The notes below the pieces were generated by a model. It did no database searches, was not told where the DNA came from, and saw nothing but the letters and a program-made list of their open reading frames with translations. A program made the translations under genes and the position numbers. From contig NZ_CP131935.1 of assembly GCF_030704305.1 (NCBI RefSeq), forward strand, positions 1,364,001-1,428,000: 64,000 nucleotides of DNA. The letters run 5' to 3'. Below, one piece after another: positions 57,648-64,000 of this stretch. How positions within the stretch are numbered: position 1 is the stretch's first letter; every line of letters begins with the position of its first letter. Origin of the DNA: Massilia sp. R2A-15 (GTDB lineage Bacteria > Pseudomonadota > Gammaproteobacteria > Burkholderiales > Burkholderiaceae_D).

Positions 57648-59020
57648 GATTCGTCCTTAGCATATGTCCGGCGCAGCGCGAGCAGGTGGGCGCGCGCCAT
57701 CGCGGCGGCTGGCGCAGCGGCCGTCACCGGGTCGAACAGCGATCGCCAGTGTCCGATGTCCACCTTGCCGCGCAGGCGCTCGTCGGCGTCGACGGCCTCG
57801 GAAGCCACCTCCGACAGATCGCGGCCGGTGGCGAAGGCGGCGCGCGACAGTTCCTCGAGCATTGCGTGCGCGGCGGGGCGGCCGATGAAGCTGCCCAGGT
57901 AGCCGGACACTGCTTCGCCGAACACCATGCCGCGCTGCGCGTCGATGTTGGCGCGCATGCGGGCGGCATCGACCTGCAGGCCGGCCATCGCCTCGTTCAG
58001 CGCCGACAGCGCGCCGTGGGCGCTGAGGAACAGGCCAGGCCACTCCGCGAGTTCGGCCTGCCAGTTGCCCAGGCCCCGTTCGTGCTGCTGGCCCATCGCG
58101 CCGAGCAGCGCGGCCGCGCCGAACGGCGTGCGGTTGGCGGCCGCCAGCGCGATCATGGCCGCCACCGGATTGCGCTTGTGCGGCATCGCCGACGAGCCGC
58201 CGCGGCCGGCGCCCGAAGGCTCGGCCAGTTCGCCGATCTCGCCCTGCGCCATCAGCGCCAGGTCGGTGGCGATCTTGCCCAGGCTGCCGGTCAGCACCGC
58301 CACTTCGAGCCCCAGCCGGACCCACTCGTCGCGCTGGGTGTGCCATGCGCTATCGGGGCAGGCCAGGCCCAGGTCGGCGGCCATCCGCTGCGCCACCGCC
58401 GGACCCTTGCCCCCCATCGCGGCCAGCGTGCCGACCGCGCCTCCCATCTGCAGCTGAAGCGCGCGCGCCGCGGCCGATTGCAGGCGCTCGCGCGCCCGCA
58501 CCAGCGGCGCGGCCCAGGCGGCCAGCTTGAAGCCGAAGCTGGTCACCTGTGCCGGCTGCATCAGCGTGCGCGCCATCACCGGCGTGTCCAAATGGCGCTC
58601 GGCCAGCTCAAACAGGGTGGCGGCCAGCTGCCGCAGGCCGGCGTCGAGCAAGGCGACGGCCTCGCGCGTAACGAGCACCATCGCGGTGTCGATCACGTCC
58701 TGGCTGGTGGAGCCGAAATGCACGAAGGTGGACGCGTCCTTGTCGTGCAGCGCGACCGTTTTGGTCAGCTCCTTCACCAGAGGGATCGCCAGGCTGCCGG
58801 CGCGGCGGCTCGCGTGCACCAGCGCCGGGATGTCGTACAGTGGCGCCTTGCAGGCGGCGGCAATGGCGCGCGCCGCGCTGTCGGGCAGCATGCCCTCGGC
58901 CGCCTGTGCGCGCGCCAGCGCTTCCTCGAAGCTGAACATGGCTTGCACCACCGCGCCGTCGTCGAACACGGCGATCATGTCCGGCGTGGTGAGGAAGCTG
59001 TCGAACAGCGAGACGCTCAT
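57644..59020 (-). CDS. pcaB: 3-Carboxy-cis,cis-muconate cycloisomerase
   Basis: Lactonises 3-carboxymuconate to 4-carboxymuconolactone. The 458-residue product belongs to the fumarase/argininosuccinate lyase superfamily: HFGSTSQDVIDTA, the signature GGSSAMPHKRNPV, and LLGAMGQQHERGLGNWQAEL. The start at 59020 overlaps the pcaG stop (ATGA), and its own stop overlaps the pcaDC start. Confidence 0.95.
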   Translation of the reverse strand: MSVSLFDSFLTTPDMIAVFDDGAVVQAMFSFEEALARAQAAEGMLPDSAARAIAAACKAPLYDIPALVHASRRAGSLAIPLVKELTKTVALHDKDASTFVHFGSTSQDVIDTAMVLVTREAVALLDAGLRQLAATLFELAERHLDTPVMARTLMQPAQVTSFGFKLAAWAAPLVRARERLQSAAARALQLQMGGAVGTLAAMGGKGPAVAQRMAADLGLACPDSAWHTQRDEWVRLGLEVAVLTGSLGKIATDLALMAQGEIGELAEPSGAGRGGSSAMPHKRNPVAAMIALAAANRTPFGAAALLGAMGQQHERGLGNWQAELAEWPGLFLSAHGALSALNEAMAGLQVDAARMRANIDAQRGMVFGEAVSGYLGSFIGRPAAHAMLEELSRAAFATGRDLSEVASEAVDADERLRGKVDIGHWRSLFDPVTAAAPAAAMARAHLLALRRTYAKDES

Positions 59021-59547
59021 GCCCGCGCTCCGGCGTAGTCGAAGAACACCGTCTCGTGCTCGCCTTGCATATTGATGTCCCACTGATAGGCGGCGGGGCC
59101 GGTCTTGCGGGCGATCAGGGTCGCGCGCCGTGCTTCCGGCACCTGCTGCAGGATCTCGGAGCGCGCCAGTCCCGCATCTTCCTCGAGGAACACGGCGCTG
59201 AACTGGTGCAGCAATATGCCGCGGGCGAAGATGGTGATGAACATGACCGGGTCGCCGGCGTTCGCCACGGGAGGGCGGGGCAGCGTGAACTGGAAGCCGC
59301 CCTGCATGTCGCTTGGCGTGCGCCGGAATCCGGGCAGCGCCGTGCCTGCGTCGGCTTCGACGCTGGCGGGCGACCACGCCTCGATCATGGCGTCGTCGAT
59401 CGGTTCGCCGTTCCCATCGCGCAGCGTGCCGCGGATGGTGATGCTGTTCGGGCCGGCGGCGACGGCGTCGCTGGCCGCGCACGCCCAGCGCCACGCCTCG
59501 TGCGAGAACGGGCCGATGGTCTGGGATGGTGAGATTGGCAGTGTCAT
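59017..59547 (-). CDS. pcaG: Protocatechuate 3,4-dioxygenase, alpha subunit
   Basis: Non-catalytic subunit of the intradiol dioxygenase, 176 residues: SQTIGPFSHEAWRWA, ITIRGTLRDGNGEPIDDAMIEAW, GFRRTPSDMQGGFQFTLPRP. As expected for PcaG it lacks the full iron-ligand set of the beta subunit. Lies 13 bases after pcaH. Confidence 0.95.
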   Translation of the reverse strand: MTLPISPSQTIGPFSHEAWRWACAASDAVAAGPNSITIRGTLRDGNGEPIDDAMIEAWSPASVEADAGTALPGFRRTPSDMQGGFQFTLPRPPVANAGDPVMFITIFARGILLHQFSAVFLEEDAGLARSEILQQVPEARRATLIARKTGPAAYQWDINMQGEHETVFFDYAGARA

Positions 59548-59560
59548 GGCGGCCTCCTGA

Positions 59561-60253
59561 TTAAAGGTTCATCGGCGTGGCGTTGCGGCCGCGCAGGACG
59601 ATGTCGAACACGTAGCCGAGCATTTCGCTGCCCACGGTTTCTTCGATGCTGAAGCGCGAGATCAGGCGCTGGCGCGCGGCCACATCCGGGATGCTCTGGA
59701 AGATCGGGTCGAACTCGAACAGCGGATCGCTTGGAAAATACATCTGGGTGACCAGCCGCTGCGCATACACGTTGCCGAACATCGAAAAGTGGATGTGCGC
59801 GGGACGCCATGCCTTGTCGTGATTACCCCACGGGTAAGGGCCGGGCTTGATGGTGACAAAGCGGTAGCGGCCGTCGTCGTCGGTCAGCATCTTGCCCAGG
59901 CCGTAGAAGTTGGGGTCGAGCGGCGCGGCGTGCTGGTCGCGCTTGTGCCAGTAGCGGCCGGCCGAATTGGCCTGCCAGACCTCGACCAGCGAGTTGCGCA
60001 CCGGCTTGCCGTCTTCGTCCACCACGCGACCGGTGACGACGATCTTCTCGCCGAGCGGCTCGCCGCGGCCATGGGCGGTGAGGTCGGTGTCGTTCGGCAG
60101 GATCAGGCCGGAGTGGGCGGCCAGGTTGGTCGACGCCGGCGCGCGGGCATGGATCCGCAGCGGCGGCTGGGCAGGACCGCGTTTCACGGTCGACTTGTAA
60201 GGAGGGTAGATCAGGGTAGGGTGCGTACCCGGCGGTACGGTATCGAATTCCAC
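59561..60253 (-). CDS. pcaH: Protocatechuate 3,4-dioxygenase, beta subunit
   Basis: Catalytic, Fe(III)-binding subunit that opens the protocatechuate ring to 3-carboxymuconate. The 230-residue product has the intradiol dioxygenase core: ITGRVVDEDGKPVRNSLVEVWQANSAGRYWHKRD (Tyr ligand), FVTIKPGPYPWGNH (Tyr) and WRPAHIHFSMFG (two His ligands). First gene of the pca operon; the dyad at 60408-60424 lies about 155 bases before the start. Confidence 0.96.
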   Translation of the reverse strand: MEFDTVPPGTHPTLIYPPYKSTVKRGPAQPPLRIHARAPASTNLAAHSGLILPNDTDLTAHGRGEPLGEKIVVTGRVVDEDGKPVRNSLVEVWQANSAGRYWHKRDQHAAPLDPNFYGLGKMLTDDDGRYRFVTIKPGPYPWGNHDKAWRPAHIHFSMFGNVYAQRLVTQMYFPSDPLFEFDPIFQSIPDVAARQRLISRFSIEETVGSEMLGYVFDIVLRGRNATPMNL

Positions 60254-60407
60254 GGTGCGTCTCCTGGTGGCGGTTTTGGAAGAGAATTTATCTTCGTGCG
60301 ACCATCGCTCGAACTGGCCGAATTCGTCGTCGGATGACTAATAGTAGGCCGCGAAAAGCACCTCAACAAGGCCATGCGAACGCGCAATGAGCGCCATTCG
60401 CTCGCGC

Positions 60408-60424
60408 TGTGCGCTTATCGCACA
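60408..60424. promoter_or_regulatory. IclR-type operator, site 2 (pca operon)
   Basis: TGTGCGCTTATCGCACA: perfect 6-base arms around CTTAT, upstream of pcaH. Same pattern as sites 1 (45673) and 3 (60832). Confidence 0.72.
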
Positions 60425-60545
60425 AAAGCTGAATTAATTTGAAAGGAGCGGCTCGGCCCTTTCACGCGCGACATTAACGCCAGCGGCGCGGCCTGGTGAA
60501 GGTTCAGGTTGAACTGGGCGCGCTGCTGTTGCGGCGATCGAAAAT

Positions 60546-60572
60546 GGGGTCAGGTCCGCAGGACCAGACCCC
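60546..60572. repeat. GGGGTCAGGTCC hairpin, left edge of array
   Basis: Same 27-base imperfect palindrome as at 32325 and 53723. It is the first unit edge of the tandem array that follows. Confidence 0.82.
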
Positions 60573-60699
60573 GAATGATCATGCGGCGCGGGCAAGGACG
60601 TGGCCCGCAGGACCAGACCCCCGAATGATCATGCGGCGCGGGCAAGGACGTGGTCCGCAGGACCAGACCCCCGAATGATCATGCGGCGCGTGCAAGGCC
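60553..60699. repeat. Tandem array, three copies of a 49-50 bp unit
   Basis: The unit runs from GGTCCGCAGGACCAGACC through GAATGATCATGCGGCGCG to GCAAGGACGT. Copies start at 60553, 60602 and 60652; they differ by a few substitutions and one C. Each carries a GGTCC/GGACC half-hairpin and the palindrome TGATCA. The whole unit repeats, with no unique spacer, so this is not CRISPR. Confidence 0.85.
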
Positions 60700-60727
60700 G
60701 GGGTCAGGTCCTGCGCGACCTGACCCC
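60700..60727. repeat. GGGGTCAGGTC hairpin, right edge of array
   Basis: GGGGTCAGGTC-CTGCGC-GACCTGACCCC: an 11-bp perfect stem with a 6-base loop. With the left-edge copy it brackets the tandem array in the manner of a BIME/REP cluster. Confidence 0.82.
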
Positions 60728-60831
60728 ATCTTTTGCCGGCGCCGGCGATTCAGCCAAACAGCCCAATCTTTTCTCTGCTTTAGTGGTCTAAGAACCAACG
60801 GCTCCCGCACCTCCGCAGAAAAACGCGCTTT

Positions 60832-60848
60832 TGTGCGCCAATCGCGCA
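60832..60848. promoter_or_regulatory. IclR-type operator, site 3 (shiA-quinate dehydrogenase-porin unit)
   Basis: TGTGCGCCAATCGCGCA, one mismatch from a perfect dyad, 179 bases before the ShiA-like transporter start. It shares the TGTGCGC and ATCGCrCA halves with sites 1 and 2. Confidence 0.68.
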
Positions 60849-61027
60849 AACGGAGCGAATGGCGAAGGAACCGTGGTTTTGCTAGCTATATTTCGCGTCT
60901 GGATTCTTCTAAAGTTGGTTACACAAACAACGCGCAGCTCCGGGATCACCCCGGGCCCGCAAGAAACAACCATCAGGATGAACGCAGTGATTCGACAATA
61001 AGTTATTAGGACCTTTAGGAGACAAGC

Positions 61028-62434
61028 ATGGCCAGCCTGACAAAAAACACAGCACACGGCGCCCAGACCAAGAAAGCCACCCTCAGCGGCTGGATCGGCT
61101 CGGTACTGGAATACTACGATTTCTTCATCTACGCGACCGCCGCATCGCTGATCTTCCCTCAGATTTTCTTCCCCAAGGGGAATCCAAAGATGGCGCTGAT
61201 CGCGTCGCTGGCCACCTACGGCGTCGGCTACGTCGCCCGTCCGATCGGCGCCTTCGTCCTGGGCCACTGGGGCGACACTCGCGGCCGCAAGCACGTCCTG
61301 ATTGTCTGCATGTTCCTGATGGGCATATCCACCATGGCGGTGGGACTGCTACCGACCTACCAGCAAGTGGGCATCCTTGCCCCGATCCTGCTGGTGGCCT
61401 TCCGCCTGATCCAGGGCTTCGCGGTGGCCGGCGAAATTTCCGGCGCCAGTTCGATGATCCTCGAGCACGCCCCATTCGGGCGACGCGGCTTCTACGCCAG
61501 CTTCACGCTGCAGGGAGTGCAGGCCGGCCAGATCCTCGCCGCCGCCGTGTTCCTGCCGCTGGCGCACTACATGAATGAAGACAGTTTCAACTCGTGGGGC
61601 TGGCGCATTCCTTTCCTGCTCAGCTTCGTGGTGATCATCGCCGGCTACATCATCCGGCGCGAGGTGGACGAGACGCCGGCCTTTGCCCAAGAGAGCACCG
61701 AAGGCGCACGTCCCAAGGCGCCCGTCATCGAGGCGGTGCAGGAAAACTGGCGCGACATGCTGCGCGTGGTCTGCATGGCGCTGATGAACGTGATCCCGGT
61801 GGTCGCCACCATTTTCGGCGCCGCCTACGCGGTGCAGCCCGCCTACGGCATCGGCTTCTCGAAAGACATCTACCTGTGGATTCCGGTGCTGGGCAATTGC
61901 CTCGCCATCCTGGTCATTCCCTACGTCGGCAACCTGACCGACAAGATTGGCCGCCGCCCGCCGATCATCGTCGGCGCGCTGGGCTCGGGGCTGCTGTCGT
62001 TCGGCTACCTGTACGCCATCAGCATCCATAACGTGCCGCTGGCAATCGTCATGTCGCTGCTGATGTGGGGCGTGGTCTATCAGGGCTACAACGCGGTCTT
62101 CCCGAGCTTCTACCCTGAACTGTTCCCGACCCGCACCCGGGTCTCGGCGATGGCCATCTCGCAAAACCTCGGCACCCTGGTGACCGCGATGCTGCCGGCG
62201 CTGTTTGCCTGGGTCGCCCCACCGGGTGCGGCCAACATCCCGCTCACCGTCGGCGCCATCGCCTTCGGCGTGACCATCATCGCCGCGCTGGCCGCGCTGA
62301 GCGCCCGGGAAACCTCGCGCATCCGCATGACCGACCTGGGAACCGCGAACGCGGTGCCGGTCGAAAAGGCCGAGTACGAACGGCTGCGCCAGCAAAGCGT
62401 CGCCAACTCGCGGGAAGCCAGGGTCGCGGCCTGA
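61028..62434 (+). CDS. MFS metabolite:H+ symporter, shikimate permease (ShiA)-like
   Basis: Twelve-helix symporter of the MHS family, 468 residues: GSVLEYYDFFIYATAASLIFPQIFFP, GYVARPIGAFVLGHWGDTRGRKHVL, RLIQGFAVAGEISGASSMI. In the same transcript as a quinate/shikimate dehydrogenase and under the shared dyad, so shikimate, quinate or dehydroshikimate uptake is likely. AGGAGA six bases before the ATG. Confidence 0.88.
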   Translation: MASLTKNTAHGAQTKKATLSGWIGSVLEYYDFFIYATAASLIFPQIFFPKGNPKMALIASLATYGVGYVARPIGAFVLGHWGDTRGRKHVLIVCMFLMGISTMAVGLLPTYQQVGILAPILLVAFRLIQGFAVAGEISGASSMILEHAPFGRRGFYASFTLQGVQAGQILAAAVFLPLAHYMNEDSFNSWGWRIPFLLSFVVIIAGYIIRREVDETPAFAQESTEGARPKAPVIEAVQENWRDMLRVVCMALMNVIPVVATIFGAAYAVQPAYGIGFSKDIYLWIPVLGNCLAILVIPYVGNLTDKIGRRPPIIVGALGSGLLSFGYLYAISIHNVPLAIVMSLLMWGVVYQGYNAVFPSFYPELFPTRTRVSAMAISQNLGTLVTAMLPALFAWVAPPGAANIPLTVGAIAFGVTIIAALAALSARETSRIRMTDLGTANAVPVEKAEYERLRQQSVANSREARVAA

Positions 62435-62526
62435 GCGTCGGCCAGCGCCTGCTGCCGCGGGACGCGCGAGCGTGTCCCGCGGCCCGCGGCTCCCGATCAT
62501 CCAATCCATTCAAGGAGTGCCTTCAG

Positions 62527-63417
62527 ATGAGTACCGTACCTGGCGCGGACGCGCCCCGCAAGCTGCTGCTCGGCCTGATCGGACGCGGCATCCAGAAATC
62601 GATGACGCCGGCGATGCAGGAACAGGAGGCGCGCGAGCAGGGCCTGCGCCTGCACTACCAGCTGATCGACCTGGACGCCACCGGCGCCGGCGTCGATGAC
62701 TTGCCGGTGCTGCTCAAGGCCATGCGCATCATCGGCTTCGCCGGCTTCAACGTCACCTACCCGTGCAAGCAGGCGATCATCCCGCTGCTCGACGACCTGT
62801 CGGTCGAGGCGCGGGCGATGGGGGCGGTGAACACGGTGGTCAACCGCGACGGCAAGCTGGTCGGCCACAACACCGACGGCTCGGGCTGGGCCTGGGGCTT
62901 CCAGCGCGCGCTGCCGCAGGCGGACCTGTCGAACGTGGTGCTGCTGGGCGCCGGCGGGGCGGGTTCCGCCATCGCCGACGCCGCCCTGCGCATCGGCGTC
63001 CAGCGCCTGACGCTGGTCGATCTCGACGCCGTGCGCACCCAGGCGCTGGCCGACAAGCTCAACGAACAGCATGGCGACGGGCGCGTATCGGCCAGCACCG
63101 ACATTGCCGCCGCGCTCGATGGCGCGACCGGGCTGATCCACGCGACCCCGACCGGCATGGACAAGTCGCCGGGCCTGCCCTTGCCGGAGGAGCTGCTGCG
63201 CCCCTCGTTCTGGGTGTCGGAGATCGTGTATTTCCCGCTCGAGACGGCGTTGCTGAAGGCGGCGCGCGCACGCGGCTGTCCCACCTCCGACGGCGGCGGC
63301 ATGGCGGTGGGGCAGGCGGTCGGGGCGTTCGAGCTGTTCACCGGACACAAGGCCGATGCGGCGCGCATCGACACCCATTTTCGCAGCATGGTCGCGGCCA
63401 AAGGGGCCACGGCGTGA
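62527..63417 (+). CDS. Quinate/shikimate dehydrogenase (catabolic AroE family)
   Basis: Oxidises quinate or shikimate to 3-dehydroquinate or 3-dehydroshikimate. The 296-residue product has the AroE fold: N-terminal GLIGRGIQKSMTPAMQEQEA (catabolic enzymes have this in place of the GxPxxHS of biosynthetic AroE), FNVTYPCKQAIIPLLD with the catalytic Lys, NTVVNRDGKLVGHNTDGSGW, and a Rossmann loop GAGGAGSAIADAAL followed by VDLD, an acidic end suggesting NAD over NADP. It starts the pathway that continues in AroQ and QuiC. Confidence 0.92.
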   Translation: MSTVPGADAPRKLLLGLIGRGIQKSMTPAMQEQEAREQGLRLHYQLIDLDATGAGVDDLPVLLKAMRIIGFAGFNVTYPCKQAIIPLLDDLSVEARAMGAVNTVVNRDGKLVGHNTDGSGWAWGFQRALPQADLSNVVLLGAGGAGSAIADAALRIGVQRLTLVDLDAVRTQALADKLNEQHGDGRVSASTDIAAALDGATGLIHATPTGMDKSPGLPLPEELLRPSFWVSEIVYFPLETALLKAARARGCPTSDGGGMAVGQAVGAFELFTGHKADAARIDTHFRSMVAAKGATA

Positions 63418-63459
63418 TTTGACGCATTCCTCAAACAAAACCCACACCTGGAGATAAGA

Positions 63460-64000
63460 ATGAAGAAGAACATTGCACTCGCGTGCGCCCTGGCGGCGTG
63501 TTCCGCCTCGGCCCTGGCCCAATCGACGGCGCTGACGATTTATGGCGACATCGACGCCTACATCGGCTATATCCGCAGCAGCAGCGGCGCCCATGTCACC
63601 GGTGTGAACGACGGCTCGATCCTGCGCAGCCGGCTCGGCTTTCGCGGCGCCGAAGACCTGGGCTCGGGGTACACGGCCAAGTTCAACCTGGAACTGGGAC
63701 TGAACGAAGACACCGGCACCGCCGCCGACACCAGCCGCATCTTCGACCGCCAGGCCTGGGTGGGCATCAGCGCGCCATACGGCGAGTTTCGCATCGGCCG
63801 CCAGAATACCGAGATCTTCCTGATCGGCGGCGCCATCGACTACACCGAACGCACCACGTTCGGCTCGATCATCAACACCTTCGGCGTGCCGTCGCGCTAC
63901 GACAACGATCTCTCCTACAGGACGCCGCGCAAGGGCGGTGTGCAGGCCGCAGTGCATTACGCGCTGCCTGAAAACGGCGGCGCCACGCGCGGCAACAAGG
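63460..64000 (+). CDS. Gram-negative porin (OmpC/Porin_4 type), 3' end outside window
   Basis: Outer-membrane trimeric beta-barrel. The first 180 residues are visible: a signal peptide (MKKNIALACALAACSASALA, cleavage before QSTAL), then the betaproteobacterial porin start (TIYGDIDAYIGY), SRLGFRGAEDLGSGYTAKFNLELG, FDRQAWVGISAPYGEFRIGRQ. The family is usually 340-400 residues, so about half is missing. GGAGATAAGA lies before the ATG. Placed after the quinate dehydrogenase, it may admit quinate or aromatic acids. Confidence 0.92.
   Translation, partial: MKKNIALACALAACSASALAQSTALTIYGDIDAYIGYIRSSSGAHVTGVNDGSILRSRLGFRGAEDLGSGYTAKFNLELGLNEDTGTAADTSRIFDRQAWVGISAPYGEFRIGRQNTEIFLIGGAIDYTERTTFGSIINTFGVPSRYDNDLSYRTPRKGGVQAAVHYALPENGGATRGNK

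Larger units (their letters stand above)
60254..61027. promoter_or_regulatory. Divergent control region between pcaH and the ShiA-like transporter gene
   Basis: A 774-base stretch without a gene. It holds two copies of the IclR-type dyad (60408-60424 and 60832-60848), one close to each transcription unit, and between them a block of GGGGTCAGGTCC-type repeats (60546-60727). AGGAGA precedes the transporter ATG. Short open frames through the repeats are repeat translations, not genes. Confidence 0.7.

Noticed and set aside
60553..60699. Possible CRISPR array
   Set aside because: The whole 49-50 bp unit is repeated with no unique spacers, only three copies, and no cas gene nearby.
60496..60791. 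Short frames encoding repeated GPQDQTP-like peptides
   Set aside because: They are translations of the tandem DNA repeats, without a ribosome site or conserved codon pattern.

Overview
This window is a high-GC, densely coded stretch of a proteobacterial chromosome. The gene types suggest a betaproteobacterium of the Oxalobacteraceae kind (Massilia/Duganella-like): AlkJ- and Maqu_2507-like lipid enzymes, IclR-controlled pca/qui genes, a trimeric porin and dispersed GGGGTCAGGTCC hairpin repeats. That placement is inference, since there is no rRNA or other marker gene. No tRNA, insertion sequence or CRISPR array was seen.

Layout. 1-7 kb: the 3' part of an MgtA-type Mg2+ ATPase, then a convergent MacA-MacB-NodT tripartite efflux operon. 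7-18 kb: a seven-gene minus-strand operon (AlkJ-like alcohol dehydrogenase, fatty acyl-CoA reductase, wax ester synthase/DGAT, FadD, phasin, TPR protein, lipase) facing an aldehyde dehydrogenase. Together these could make, coat, hydrolyse and recycle wax esters or other neutral lipid. 18-31 kb: class I aldolase and MscS divergent from PEP synthase and a CBS protein, then a KgtP-like permease, a quinone reductase with its LysR regulator, a lipocalin, a pentapeptide-repeat protein, a small double-glycine leader peptide, a copper-type P-ATPase and cytochrome b561.

31-43 kb: a LuxR regulator, then a five-gene operon (MFS transporter, two-component 3-hydroxyphenylacetate-type hydroxylase including a 59-residue small subunit, HmgA, fumarylacetoacetase) leading through homogentisate to fumarate and acetoacetate. 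Next come a lower-GC HTH/AbiEii-type toxin-antitoxin pair and a LysR / DODA dioxygenase / esterase / DoxX group that resembles quinone-resistance operons. 42.7-43.8 kb: an M23 peptidase segment bracketed by two 71-bp direct repeats, both being the 3' end of the same PLP-enzyme gene.

44-64 kb: a complete quinate/shikimate to 3-dehydroshikimate to protocatechuate to beta-ketoadipate system. It has an IclR regulator; a plus-strand operon (VOC protein, TIM-barrel protein, AroQ, fused QuiC dehydratase, malic enzyme, AEC carrier); a minus-strand pcaHGB-(pcaC-pcaD fusion)-IJF-pcaK operon; and a plus-strand unit with a ShiA-like permease, a quinate/shikimate dehydrogenase and a porin cut by the window edge. 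One 17-bp inverted repeat, TGTGCGCnnATCGCrCA, lies upstream of all three units and is the likely shared IclR operator. The best candidates for something undescribed are the wax-ester/phasin operon, the side-by-side fused and split dehydroshikimate dehydratase-like genes, and the repeat-bracketed peptidase insertion.
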